Source: Natrinema amylolyticus_A
GTDB lineage: Archaea > Halobacteriota > Halobacteria > Halobacteriales > Natrialbaceae
Assembly (NCBI RefSeq): GCF_042678045.1
Contig: NZ_JBHUDI010000006.1
Location: forward strand, 1 to 64,000
Direction of reading: 5' to 3'
Length of the DNA stretch: 64,000 bases
Shown: positions 50,374-59,386 of the stretch, piece by piece
How the letters are laid out: each line of letters starts with the position of its first letter
Numbering within the stretch: the stretch's first letter is position 1
The notes under the pieces: generated by a model
Told to the model about the DNA's origin: nothing
Databases searched by the model: none
What the model saw: only the letters and a program-made list of their open reading frames with translations
Program-made: the position numbers and the translations under genes

Positions 50374-50910
50374 ATGCCCGAGACGGAACAACAGGACGAC
50401 ACGCTGTCCGAGTTCATCGTCAAAGAAGCGGTTACGAGAGGCATGGAGACACCGATGCGCGAGACGATTCTCGAGGCCGTCGAGGAATCGGAGGGGGCTC
50501 GCTCAGGCGGGCGACTCCCGCTTGCAGGGATACTGTTCGGCCTCGGTGCGGCCGTTGGGTTTCTCCTCGGCCAGCAGTCACCGACGCTCGAGGAGACGCC
50601 GCTCGAGGACATTGAGGAGCCAGAGATCATCGAGGACGTCCGATCGACGACCGAGGAAACCGAGGAGACGACGGAAGCGATGACGGACGACACTGAATCC
50701 GACGCACCCTCGCGGCTGTCGCGACTGCTGCTCGCAGTGGGCGTGCTCGCGGGGGCCGCGATTCTCCGCCGGCGACTCAAATCGGACGAGGAAGAGGAGT
50801 GGGAACCGATCGAGGAGTTCGAGCCGGCGACCGACATCGAGGGCGAAACCGAGACGGACGAAGAAGCCGAGCTCGAGGCCGAAGAGATGGACGAGAGCGA
50901 CGAAGAGTAA
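50374..50910 (+). CDS. acidic hypothetical protein with two hydrophobic segments
   Basis: A 178-residue protein: an acidic N-terminal helix region (EFIVKEAVTRGMETPMRETILEAVEE), a hydrophobic segment (about 49-64), an acidic Glu/Thr-rich loop, a second hydrophobic segment (about 115-130), and a very acidic tail ending MDESDEE. It is probably membrane anchored with charged domains on one side. Similar proteins occur in haloarchaea but have no assigned role. The start is supported by the TATA box. Confidence 0.7.
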   Translation: MPETEQQDDTLSEFIVKEAVTRGMETPMRETILEAVEESEGARSGGRLPLAGILFGLGAAVGFLLGQQSPTLEETPLEDIEEPEIIEDVRSTTEETEETTEAMTDDTESDAPSRLSRLLLAVGVLAGAAILRRRLKSDEEEEWEPIEEFEPATDIEGETETDEEAELEAEEMDESDEE

Positions 50911-51010
50911 CAGACAACCAGCTCGAACGGGGGCGACCGATCATCGTATTTTCTGTGCTGTGCGGCGTCTGACGAAGAAGCTAAGGGAGAGACGCCGACA
51001 GTGCAAGCCA

Positions 51011-52063
51011 ATGGAGACCACTCACCGCGTCGTCGTCGGTGACTCACGCGCGCTCTCGGACGTGGCCGACGAGTCGGTCGAACTCGTCGTGACGTCGCCG
51101 CCGTATCCGATGATCGAGATGTGGGACGACCTCTTTACGGAGCTCGATCCCGCGATCGGCGATGCACTCGACGCCGGTGACGGCCACGCCGCCTTTGAGG
51201 CGATGCACGCTCAACTCGCAGCCGTCTGGGACGAACTCGAGCGAGTGCTGGTCGACGGCGGGATCGCCTGTATCAACGTCGGCGACGCGACCCGATCGGT
51301 CGACGGCAGTTTTCGGGTCTACCCCAACCACGCCCGCGTGCTCGCGGCGTTCGAAGAACGAGGATTCGACCCGCTGCCGGACGTGCTCTGGCGCAAACCG
51401 GCCAACAGCGCGGCCAAGTTCATGGGGAGCGGGATGATCCCGCCGAACGCCTACGTCACCCTCGAGCACGAGTACGTGCTGATCTTTCGAAAAGGGGGAA
51501 CGCGCCGCGAGTTCGAGCCGGGTGCCGACCGGCGCTACGAGGCAGCCTACTTCTGGGAGGAACGCAACCGCTGGTTCTCGGACGTCTGGACCGACGTGAC
51601 CGGCGAGTTGCAGTCGCTCGAGGCGGTCGACGACGAACTCCGGGAGCGGTCGGCAGCCTACCCCCTCGAGATCCCCTACCGGTTGATCTGTATGTACTCA
51701 GCCTACGGCGACACCGTCCTCGACCCCTTCTGGGGCACTGGGACGACCACGCTCGCAGCGATGTGTGCCGGCCGAAACTCGATCGGGGTCGAACTCGAGG
51801 AGGCGTTTCTCGAGGTGTTCGACGAGAGCATCGACGAGGTGCCGGCGCTCTCACGGTCGGTCGGCCGCGCACGCCTCGAGCGCCACCGGGAGTTCGTCGA
51901 TCGTCGCCGCCAGGAAGGCAAGGGATTCGAGTACGAGGCCGACTACTACGACACGCCGGTCATCACCAAGATGGAACAGGGGATCAAACTGCGTGACGTA
52001 CGGGCGATCGAGGCCCGTGACGACGGCTATTGGGTCGAACACGGCACGCTCACACCCGAATGA
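51011..52063 (+). CDS. site-specific DNA methyltransferase (probable N4-cytosine type)
   Basis: A 350-residue methylase with the beta-class order: catalytic motif TSPPYPMIEMW (about 29-39) near the N-terminus and the SAM-binding DPFWGTGTTTLAAM (motif I region) near residue 240. TSPPY favours N4-cytosine modification. ACINVGDATRS and FRKGGTRREF lie between. There is no restriction endonuclease next to it. Haloarchaea have a widely conserved orphan CTAG methylase of this size, and this is my best guess for identity. ATG 51011 gives the start METTHRVVVGDS. Confidence 0.82.
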   Translation: METTHRVVVGDSRALSDVADESVELVVTSPPYPMIEMWDDLFTELDPAIGDALDAGDGHAAFEAMHAQLAAVWDELERVLVDGGIACINVGDATRSVDGSFRVYPNHARVLAAFEERGFDPLPDVLWRKPANSAAKFMGSGMIPPNAYVTLEHEYVLIFRKGGTRREFEPGADRRYEAAYFWEERNRWFSDVWTDVTGELQSLEAVDDELRERSAAYPLEIPYRLICMYSAYGDTVLDPFWGTGTTTLAAMCAGRNSIGVELEEAFLEVFDESIDEVPALSRSVGRARLERHREFVDRRRQEGKGFEYEADYYDTPVITKMEQGIKLRDVRAIEARDDGYWVEHGTLTPE

Positions 52064-52112
52064 GAGTGGGAATCGACACGACCTTTTTACCGTCGCCGCG
52101 CCCACCAGTGGT

Positions 52113-54251
52113 ATGGTTCACAGTCTCGAGGATGCCGAGACGACGCCCGAGTGCGTTCTCGTCGGGACGTCCGAGTGGATCCGGACGGCGACGACAGCGC
52201 TCGCGGACGAAGCAGTGACAGTCGCGGACGTCGTCTCGGTCCCGTCCGAACTCACGAACGACCGACTCGAGACAGCAGCGTGTGTGTTGACGGACGAACG
52301 TGCCGTACTCGCGGCCGTCGGCGGGACGTGTCCGGTGGTCTACGCGCTCGATTCGACGACTGACGAGTCGATCGACGCCGTACGGGCAGCGGGTGCAGCC
52401 GAAATCGTCGCGACACGATCCATCCAGGAGCCGCGGCTGCTCGCGTATCGGCTCCGGCGAACGCTCAAGGGGATCGAGGACGAGCGTGCGAAAATCGAGA
52501 ACGAGCGAGCACTATCCGACCGTGTCCGGTATCAGACGGAACTCGACACGCTTCGCGACGCGACCAGTCGCCTGCTGTCGGCCGATTCGGAACCGGCCGC
52601 CTGCGAATCCCTCGTCGACGTCGCGGCCGACGTGCTTGCTCTCGACGCCATCGTCTATCGATTCGACGAGCAGGCCAACGAACTCCGTCCGGTAGTACAC
52701 TCATCGGACTTCGAGTCGACAAGTGGTGCCCCGGCGTCGCTCCAGTCAACCGACAGTAGCATCTGGGAGACGTTCGTCACTGGCACCCCGTCGGTCTTCG
52801 ACGACGTTCAAACGTCGCCAGCAGTTCCCGATGCGGCCGTCCCACACAGCGAACTCGCCGTTTCACTGGGTGAACACGGCGTGTTCGTCGCGGTCTCGAG
52901 CGATCCCGCCGGCTTCAGCGACGAACTCATCGCACTCGCAGAACTGTTCGCGACGACGACGAAAGCCGCGCTCGATCGCATCGGACAGGGACAGCGACTG
53001 CACGACTGCGAACACGAGCTCGAGCAGCACGCTCGTCGACTCGAGCTGCTCGACGCTGCGCTCGAGATGCGCCAGGAGGTCGAACAGGCCCTCCTGATGG
53101 CTGACTCCCGGACGGAGATCGAACGCAGCGTGTCGGCGCGTCTCGCTGACTGCGGGGCGTGTTCGCTGGTCTGGGCCGGCGAACCGGACGCAGACGGGAA
53201 CAGCCTCACGCCGCGATCGCACGCCGGACACGAACGCGGCTACCTCGACGCGGTCACGGTCCCGACGGTCGACGAATCGACAGCCGAACCCGCGGGGCGA
53301 GCGGCTCAAACGCGAGCACCGGTCTACGTCGAGAACGTCGCAGACTCGGTCCACGACGGGGCGTGGCGCAGTGAAGCCCTCTCGCGAAACGTCCAGTGTG
53401 TGTACGCGATCCCGCTGGTTTACGACGGGTTTCTCTACGGCGTCCTGTCACTCTATGGGACCCAGCGGGACGCGTTCAGCGAGCCGTTTCGGTCGATGCT
53501 CGCGGACCTCGGCGGGACGATCGCGTACGCGATCGACGCCGTCAATCGGAAGCGCACGCTGGTCGACGGAGACCACACCGAAGTAGAACTCGAGGTCGCG
53601 GCGGACGCGACGCTGTGCCGGCTGGCTGCGTTCTTCGACGCACATGTGAGGTATGCGGGTGCGACGGCTCACGACGAGGGCCACGTCGTGTTCGCGGCCA
53701 TCGACGGACCGATCGACGAGTCGCTCGAGGGTGAGGCTCGCACGACGATCGAGGGCGTCAGCGAGCTCGGCACGATCGCCGAACACGAAGACGAGACGGT
53801 GCTGCGGCTCCGGGTGGACGAGCCATCACTGGAGGTGATTACCGACTCCCACGGGGCACAGTTACGCGAGTTCGTGGCCGACGCGTCGGGAGGACGTGCA
53901 CGCATCGGCGTCCCGAACGCGAGCGGCATTCGCGACATCGTCGCCGGAATCAGCCGGAGTGGCCCCGACGTGTCGATGATCGCACGTCGGTCGGTATCGA
54001 CGGGGAGTCGCCGGACGGTCGCCACCCGTGCACGCAGTACCTTGCTCGAGACGCTCACCGATCGACAGCGAGAGGTCGTCGAGACGGCCTATCACGGCGG
54101 TTTTTTCGAGTGGCCCCGTCGGGCAAACGGCGAAGAGATCGCGACTACGCTGGAGATCTCCTCCCCTGCCTTTCACAAGCACGTTCGAGCCGTCGAACGG
54201 AAACTCTTCGCCGGGTTGTTCGAGGGGACGACCGATTCGGGGGTTAACTGA
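52113..54251 (+). CDS. GAF-domain bacterio-opsin-activator-type HTH-10 regulator
   Basis: A 712-residue multidomain regulator. An N-terminal degenerate receiver-like region (1-115) lacks clear phospho-acceptor surroundings. A coiled stretch (118-150) and GAF domain (about 150-290) follow, then a second coiled coil, a second GAF domain (about 330-475), a Bat-type domain (495-640), and the HTH-10 motif ETLTDRQREVVETAYHGGFFEWPRRANGEEIATTL at the C-terminus. GAF domains often bind chromophores or small molecules. The promoter CTTTTTACC precedes ATG 52113. A HalOD1 gene follows 106 bp downstream. Confidence 0.88.
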   Translation: MVHSLEDAETTPECVLVGTSEWIRTATTALADEAVTVADVVSVPSELTNDRLETAACVLTDERAVLAAVGGTCPVVYALDSTTDESIDAVRAAGAAEIVATRSIQEPRLLAYRLRRTLKGIEDERAKIENERALSDRVRYQTELDTLRDATSRLLSADSEPAACESLVDVAADVLALDAIVYRFDEQANELRPVVHSSDFESTSGAPASLQSTDSSIWETFVTGTPSVFDDVQTSPAVPDAAVPHSELAVSLGEHGVFVAVSSDPAGFSDELIALAELFATTTKAALDRIGQGQRLHDCEHELEQHARRLELLDAALEMRQEVEQALLMADSRTEIERSVSARLADCGACSLVWAGEPDADGNSLTPRSHAGHERGYLDAVTVPTVDESTAEPAGRAAQTRAPVYVENVADSVHDGAWRSEALSRNVQCVYAIPLVYDGFLYGVLSLYGTQRDAFSEPFRSMLADLGGTIAYAIDAVNRKRTLVDGDHTEVELEVAADATLCRLAAFFDAHVRYAGATAHDEGHVVFAAIDGPIDESLEGEARTTIEGVSELGTIAEHEDETVLRLRVDEPSLEVITDSHGAQLREFVADASGGRARIGVPNASGIRDIVAGISRSGPDVSMIARRSVSTGSRRTVATRARSTLLETLTDRQREVVETAYHGGFFEWPRRANGEEIATTLEISSPAFHKHVRAVERKLFAGLFEGTTDSGVN

Positions 54252-54357
54252 TTAACCATCTGCTGTGGCGGCCCTTACACAGTTAACGAGTAGGTTCTTT
54301 ACAACAACTCTTGAATCAGAAACCGACTTCCCACCGTACTGGGGGTACGTACAAGCC

Positions 54358-54657
54358 ATGAGCAAGATGAGTTCACCATCACCGGCGACCGAGATTGGGG
54401 ATCACTATTCTACACACTACGATCGACTCGGCGACGAACCGCTCAGCGTCGCCATCGCGGACGCCGTTGCAATATTCCTGAACGAAGACGTCACCGAGCT
54501 CGAACCCATTCACTACTCGATCAACGCCGACGCGCTCGAGCGGCTGTTCGAACCGCGCGCAAACGGTCTCCGGTCTACCGGCTCAGTGACCTTCGAGTAC
54601 AGCGAGTGTCGGGTGACCGTCACGGGCGACGGCGAGATCCGCATCAAAGACAGCTAA
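54358..54657 (+). CDS. HalOD1 output-domain protein (paralogue of the gene at 14537)
   Basis: A 99-residue HalOD1 protein. GDEPLSVAIADAVAIFLNEDV, INADALERLFEPRANG and GSVTFEYSECRVTVTGDGEIRI line up with the corresponding blocks of the protein at 14537. It also follows an HTH-10 regulator in the same direction. ATG 54358 (MSKMSSPSPATE) is used; the upstream frame is unlike the family. Its small size suggests that it works as an adaptor or ligand-binding partner. Confidence 0.78.
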   Translation: MSKMSSPSPATEIGDHYSTHYDRLGDEPLSVAIADAVAIFLNEDVTELEPIHYSINADALERLFEPRANGLRSTGSVTFEYSECRVTVTGDGEIRIKDS

Positions 54658-54844
54658 CGGCTCGAGGCCGACTGTCGGCTCGCTTCCTTCGATTTTCTGC
54701 CCGCGAGCCGAGCGTAACCCGTCGACACGTCGCTCTCCAGCCGAGACTGTCGGCCAACACGCTCTCCGATCGATCGCACGCGACCCGTCGTCGACTGCGT
54801 CGAGCCGTGGGCGCGGTCAGCACTGACGGGGTGCTGTCAGGGAG

Positions 54845-54853
54845 CATATAAAC
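54845..54853 (+). promoter_or_regulatory. TATA box for the UspA gene
   Basis: CATATAAAC centred 28 bp before ATG 54877, leaderless spacing. Confidence 0.68.
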
Positions 54854-54876
54854 GGATCGGCCTCGAACGGACGGAT

Positions 54877-55752
54877 ATGCCACCTCGCATTCTCGTGCCG
54901 ACCGACGGGAGTGAGTCCGCGACCGCTGCCCTCGAGCACACGCTCGACATCGCCAGCGAGCGGGACGCGACCGTCTACTTGCTCTACGTCGCGGACACGA
55001 ACGAACCGAGTCTCACCCGGCTCGGCACCGAAGTCGTCGACACCCTCGAGCAAGAAGGTGAACAAATCGTCTCCGAGGCCGCAACTCTCGCGGAGGAACG
55101 CGGTGTCTCCGTCGTCACGGACGTCGTCCAAGGCGATCCCCGGCCGACAATCGTCGACTACGCCAGCGCCGACACGTTCGAGTTCGTCGCGATGGGAGCC
55201 CACGGGCGGCGCGGTCTGGGGGAATACGTCCTCGGAAGCGTCACGGATCACGTCGTGAACCGAAGTCCAGTGCCGGTGCTGACGGTTCGAGCGGCCGACG
55301 ACGTGACACCACGGTATCCCTACGGCGACGTACTCGTTCCGACCGACGGAAGCGACCACGCGACGGCGGCGGTGACACTGGCATCGACGGTCGCCAACCG
55401 CACCGGTGCGACGCTTCACTTGCTGTCGATCGTCGACGAGATCCCGGAAGTAGGCGACACCGGATCGGCACCCCTCTCCGAGCAACTCGAGGAGAACATC
55501 CAGGCGATTCTCGACGATGCAGCGGCGATCGCGACACGAGTAGGCGTCGACGACGTCACGACCTCTATCGTGACCGGCTCGATGCCGCGGGAAGTCACGG
55601 CCTACGCCGACGGTGAAGGAATCGACCTCGTCGTGATGGGCACACACGGCCACACCGGTCTCGATCGGCACCTGCTCGGGAGTTTCACCGAGCGGGTGAT
55701 TCGCACGTCATCGGTCCCCGTCCTCGCCACGCGAGCGGACGAGCAGGAGTAG
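54877..55752 (+). CDS. tandem universal stress protein
   Basis: A 291-residue protein with two UspA domains (about 1-140 and 145-290). Each begins ILVPTDGS/VLVPTDGS, and each ends with the ATP-binding pattern G-x2-G-x9-G-S: GAHGRRGLGEYVLGSVTDHV and GTHGHTGLDRHLLGSFTERV. Both halves look able to bind nucleotide. Such tandem Usp proteins respond to salt, heat or energy stress in haloarchaea. It has a strong TATA box of its own. Family A repeat A7 lies 75 bp after the stop. Confidence 0.92.
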   Translation: MPPRILVPTDGSESATAALEHTLDIASERDATVYLLYVADTNEPSLTRLGTEVVDTLEQEGEQIVSEAATLAEERGVSVVTDVVQGDPRPTIVDYASADTFEFVAMGAHGRRGLGEYVLGSVTDHVVNRSPVPVLTVRAADDVTPRYPYGDVLVPTDGSDHATAAVTLASTVANRTGATLHLLSIVDEIPEVGDTGSAPLSEQLEENIQAILDDAAAIATRVGVDDVTTSIVTGSMPREVTAYADGEGIDLVVMGTHGHTGLDRHLLGSFTERVIRTSSVPVLATRADEQE

Positions 55753-55827
55753 TGCTATCGAACCTCATCATCGTCTGAACGGGGCTTCGAGTCGTCTCTC
55801 GCTGCCGAGGGGGGATTTCATACAGTG

Positions 55828-55909
55828 AGACGGACTCCTGTCAGTGGGTGCCGGCGCACCCGAAATCTGTCATGCGGGAGCGCCGGCAACCAATGACAGC
55901 AGACCGTAT
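55828..55909. repeat. family A extragenic palindrome, copy A7
   Basis: An 82 bp copy from AGACGGACTCCTGTCAG to ATGACAGCAGACCGTAT, inner arms GCCGGCGCACCCG and CGGGAGCGCCGGC. It lies downstream of the UspA gene and upstream of the arylsulfotransferase gene. It does not overlap a stop codon. Confidence 0.85.
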
Positions 55910-55983
55910 GAGCATCGTGATGACGTTCAACAACGTACTAATATCTCGATCAGGAAACAAAGAGCAATGCGTCCCCAAACGGC

Positions 55984-57420
55984 ATGCCGAAACGGAATGG
56001 TGAGAATACCGTGACCGAACAATCGCTTCCGTCGTTCGAGCGAGTCCGGTCGGAAATAACGAGAAACCGGCTCCGGGCCACGTTCGTCGTTCTAATCTTG
56101 CTGTCTGCCGCTGTCGTCGCTAGCGCGGCAGGAGACGGCGTCTCGACGGCCTCGAAAGAAGACGTTCCGAACGCACCACCGACCGAGAACCACACGGTCG
56201 TCACCGAGTCGGGTCGTGCCGGGACGATTACCGCCTACCAGCCCAACGGAGAGGTCCTCTACTACAACAACTCGCGGACGAAATATTTCGACGTCGACCC
56301 CGTCGAAGGTGATCCGTTAACGGTCGAGTACGCCGCAACGGATACGATCCACACCGAAGGGGACAACTGTGGCGAGCCGCCGTGTGCCCGCAACGTCATC
56401 GAGCGCGCCGACCTCGAGACCGGCGAGGTCGAGGTGCTCTACGAGCGCTACGACTACAAGGAGAACGCCGGCGAGTGGCACGACGTCGACCGCATCAACG
56501 AGACCCACGTCGTCGTCGCCGATATCGTCGCGGATCAGGTGTTTATCGTCAATACCGAGACTGAAGTCGTCGATTGGCTCTGGGACGCCCAAAGCGACTT
56601 CCCCGTTGAGGGGGGCGGCTCGTACCCCAGCGACTGGGCCCACATCAACGACGTCGAGTACATCGAAGACGGGCAGATGGAAGGCCGGATCATGGTTAGT
56701 CTGCGCAATCAGGATCAGGTCGTCTTCCTCGATCAAGAAGAAGGGCTACTCGAGGACTGGACGCTCGGCTCGGAAAACGAGTACGACGTCCTCCACGAGC
56801 AGCACAACCCCGACTACATCCCCGAGAGTCAGGGCGGGCCAGCGATCGTCGTTGCTGACTCCGAAAACGCCCAGATCAAGGAGTTCCAGCGTGAAGACGG
56901 CGAGTGGAACCAGACCTGGCAGTGGGAAGACGATCAGATCCAGTGGCCACGGGACGCCGATCGGCTCCCGAACGGCAACACGCTGATCAGTGACACCCAC
57001 GGCAACCGCGTCATCGAGGTCAACGAGTCCGGCGATATCGTCTGGGAGGTCGGCTCGTCGCTTCCCTACGAAGCCGAACGCCTCGAGACCGGCGACGAAA
57101 GCGAGGGCGGGCAGAGCGCCCAGGAGCTCGGCCTCGAGAACCGAACCGCAGCCGAGACCAGCAGCGGCGGCGGTGGCGGAGGCGGCTTCGGGTTCAGTCC
57201 CCTCGCGTTCCTCGGCGACCTCATCGAGTCGATCCTCCCACATCGGATCTACAACGCCTTGCTGTTCGTGAGTCCGGTCTGGATGGGGTCGACCGAGTTC
57301 GCCGCGATCGGCGTTGCACTGCTGTCGGGGCTCGCGTGGGCTGGCCTCGAGATCAGGTGGCAACTCCACGACGCCGGCGTCCGGTTCCGGCTGCCGGTCT
57401 ACCGAAAGGGAAGTAACTAA
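55984..57420 (+). CDS. arylsulfotransferase (ASST)-like membrane protein
   Basis: A 478-residue protein with an N-terminal membrane anchor (about residues 31-49), a large extracellular beta-propeller domain (75-370) and two C-terminal hydrophobic segments (about 415-450) after a Gly-rich linker. The blades show repeated WHDVDRINETHVVVAD, WAHINDVEYIEDG and QWPRDADRLPNGNTLISDTHGNRVIEV motifs typical of ASST-like propellers, with conserved histidines. Sulfotransfer is not proven for haloarchaeal members. ATG 55984 is the first start in frame before the anchor. Confidence 0.78.
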   Translation: MPKRNGENTVTEQSLPSFERVRSEITRNRLRATFVVLILLSAAVVASAAGDGVSTASKEDVPNAPPTENHTVVTESGRAGTITAYQPNGEVLYYNNSRTKYFDVDPVEGDPLTVEYAATDTIHTEGDNCGEPPCARNVIERADLETGEVEVLYERYDYKENAGEWHDVDRINETHVVVADIVADQVFIVNTETEVVDWLWDAQSDFPVEGGGSYPSDWAHINDVEYIEDGQMEGRIMVSLRNQDQVVFLDQEEGLLEDWTLGSENEYDVLHEQHNPDYIPESQGGPAIVVADSENAQIKEFQREDGEWNQTWQWEDDQIQWPRDADRLPNGNTLISDTHGNRVIEVNESGDIVWEVGSSLPYEAERLETGDESEGGQSAQELGLENRTAAETSSGGGGGGGFGFSPLAFLGDLIESILPHRIYNALLFVSPVWMGSTEFAAIGVALLSGLAWAGLEIRWQLHDAGVRFRLPVYRKGSN

Positions 57421-57478
57421 CCGGATTGACACGGTTCAGTAGTCTCCCATATTTTCGCTCACTGATCTCGGAGTAACT

Positions 57479-57555
57479 ATACGAACCCTGCAGTCATTGC
57501 CGACGCGACCGCAGGCCGGTCGCGGTTGCACCGGTAACTCGGTCCAGTACCCGTA
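57479..57555. repeat. decayed family A palindrome, copy A8
   Basis: ATACG...CTGCAGTCATTGCCGACGCGACC...GGTTGCACCGGTAAC...CCGTA keeps the order and many bases of A6 but the outer arms no longer pair well. The 218 bp gap between the ASST-like and VTT-domain genes holds nothing else I can support. Confidence 0.5.
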
Positions 57556-57638
57556 GAACCGTGTGTGTGAAGTCATTGATCGCGAGTCTGCGGTGGCATC
57601 CCAGCAGCTGCCCGGATATCCCGGTTCGAAGACGGGCG

Positions 57639-58196
57639 CTACAACGCCAGCAGGTGCCCGCCAAGAAGGTACAGCGCCGCGAGAATCGACTGAAAGGAGA
57701 GCGAGCCGATCGCCGACAGCGCGACGAACGCGCGGCCGTCCATCTCTGACAGCCCCGCCGGGACGGTCAACAGCCCGCGGACGAACAACATCGTGTTGCT
57801 CACGGCGACGGCCACCGCACCCCACCGATCGAACCAGCCGTCGAACCGCTCGAGTCGCGACTCGGTGACCGGAAACCAGCGCTTTTGGAGGACGTACTCC
57901 CGGCCAGCCCGGCGGACGAGACAAAACAGGCCGAACTGACCGACCGTCGTCCCGATGACCGCGAGAGCGATGATCGTCACCACTTTCGGCATCGACGAGC
58001 CGATCAGCGCCAGGGCAGCCGGGACGACGAGTTCGCTCGGCATAAACCGCAACAACATCGCACCCTCGAGGACGCAGATCCCGAAGAATACTGCAAGCGC
58101 GAGCTCCGACGTCAGCATCGACTCGAGCCAGGGCGGCGTCCCCTCGAGTTGCAACGGATACATAACCCGTGAGTAGTTCGTCCCGAATGTAAGCAT
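57639..58196 (-). CDS. DedA/VTT-domain membrane protein
   Basis: A 185-residue membrane protein of the SNARE-associated/VTT (DedA) group. FGICVLEGAMLLRFMPSELVVPAALALIG is the conserved E-x10-P-x-E-like entry region. GTTVGQFGLFCLVRRAGREYVLQKRWFPVT and RWGAVAVAVSNTMLFVRGLLTVPAGLSEMDG correspond to the G-x3-G-Y and R-x-(V/I)-P-x2-AG parts. DedA proteins are thought to move phospholipids across membranes. The start may be ATG 58196 or 58163. Confidence 0.82.
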   Translation of the reverse strand: MLTFGTNYSRVMYPLQLEGTPPWLESMLTSELALAVFFGICVLEGAMLLRFMPSELVVPAALALIGSSMPKVVTIIALAVIGTTVGQFGLFCLVRRAGREYVLQKRWFPVTESRLERFDGWFDRWGAVAVAVSNTMLFVRGLLTVPAGLSEMDGRAFVALSAIGSLSFQSILAALYLLGGHLLAL

Positions 58197-58310
58197 TGTT
58201 GGTTCGTTTCGGTGACCCGATCACGATCGGACGCCGTCGGGTTCGACATCCATCGCTCCCGCGGCCGAAGAACATAAGCTATGTGGAGACACCGTCCAAA
58301 GCTGTCCCCA

Positions 58311-58781
58311 ATGGAGACTGGACGAATACTGTTTCTTACGGGCGCGCTCGCGACCCACGGCGTCGTCGGCTATGCCCTCGTTGCTGGACTCACCGACGCT
58401 GACCCGCGACTCGGGTTCGTGTTCGGACTCGTCCCTGACGCCGACTTTCTCTTTCCTGCGACGTGGGGTTGGCCGCTCGTTCACCGTGGTCTCACCCACA
58501 CACCTCTGTTCGCGCTGGCGCTCGTCGTCGGCAGCTATGCGGTCGGCCGTCGGCGGAGCCTCACGGCCGGTCGACGGGTCGCGCTCGCCGTCGGGCTGGC
58601 GCTCGGGTCGCATCTCGCGGTCGATTCGCTCTCGCCAAAGGGGATCGATCCGCTGTTCCCGCTTCGGACGAGTTGGAGCCCCGGACTGGCAGTCCATAGC
58701 CCGACCGCGACGGTGCTGCTCTGGGCTGCATCGATCGCCCTCCTCGCACGGAGCGCAGCCACGGAGCCATCAGGTCGGTAA
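58311..58781 (+). CDS. DUF457/YdjM-like membrane-bound metal-dependent hydrolase
   Basis: A 156-residue membrane protein. LATHGVVGYALV (His), GLVPDADFLFP (Asp-x-Asp), HRGLTHTPLFALAL (HRG-x-THS-like) and GLALGSHLAVDSL (His, Asp) make up the family's metal-ligand set, carried on helices. DUF457 members are predicted inner-membrane hydrolases of unknown substrate. A second gene with the same motifs lies convergently 68 bp away. ATG 58311 lies inside the hydrophobic start. Confidence 0.82.
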   Translation: METGRILFLTGALATHGVVGYALVAGLTDADPRLGFVFGLVPDADFLFPATWGWPLVHRGLTHTPLFALALVVGSYAVGRRRSLTAGRRVALAVGLALGSHLAVDSLSPKGIDPLFPLRTSWSPGLAVHSPTATVLLWAASIALLARSAATEPSGR

Positions 58782-58849
58782 GGGCCCAACAGGGAGTGCC
58801 CGAGACGGCGGGGAACGGCAGCCCAGCGTCGATCAGCCAGCTAGTGAGG

Positions 58850-59329
58850 TTAGATAGACAGCCACACCGTAAGACCCAGTGACGCGAACAGGGCACTCGA
58901 GCCGACGAGCAAAAACGCCCGATTGATACGGCTGTTCTTGGATTTGAACCACTCGAGCGTGACGTGGTACCGCCAGAGGGGTGCGAACGGGCTGATCCCC
59001 ATCGGCGTCACGACATCACCAGCGAGGTGAGCGAGAATGCCACCGGTACCGACGACGACGCCGAACGCGAACGCAACCGGCGTCGCGGGGACGAGCAGCT
59101 CGGTCCCGACGCCGGCGATCAGTCCGACGAGGGCGGCAAACCAGACGGTGTGGGTCGGCCCGCGATGGCGTATCCGCGGCAGCGGCTGGTCGAGATCGGG
59201 AATGTTGGCGACGCCGACAGCCATGAGGGCACCGACGAGCGCCAGCTCGAGCGACCAGACGTGGCTCACGACGGGGAGAATCGGCGCATAGAGCAAGGCG
59301 TTGAATCCGGCATGGCCCTCCCGGTACAT
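58850..59329 (-). CDS. DUF457/YdjM-like membrane-bound metal-dependent hydrolase (second copy)
   Basis: A 159-residue membrane protein with REGHAGFNALLYAP (His), VANIPDLDQPLP (Asp-x-Asp), HRGPTHTVWFAALVG (HRG-x-TH) and GGILAHLAGDVVTPMGISPF (His, Asp). These are the same ligand positions as the gene at 58311, but the overall identity is low. It is convergent with that gene and shares direction with the UPF0104 gene, 57 bp downstream of it. Confidence 0.82.
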   Translation of the reverse strand: MYREGHAGFNALLYAPILPVVSHVWSLELALVGALMAVGVANIPDLDQPLPRIRHRGPTHTVWFAALVGLIAGVGTELLVPATPVAFAFGVVVGTGGILAHLAGDVVTPMGISPFAPLWRYHVTLEWFKSKNSRINRAFLLVGSSALFASLGLTVWLSI

Positions 59330-59386
59330 GATCGATCGGCCGACCGTCGGGGCCGGACGGCAATGATCCTGTCGGCCAGCAGCGGG

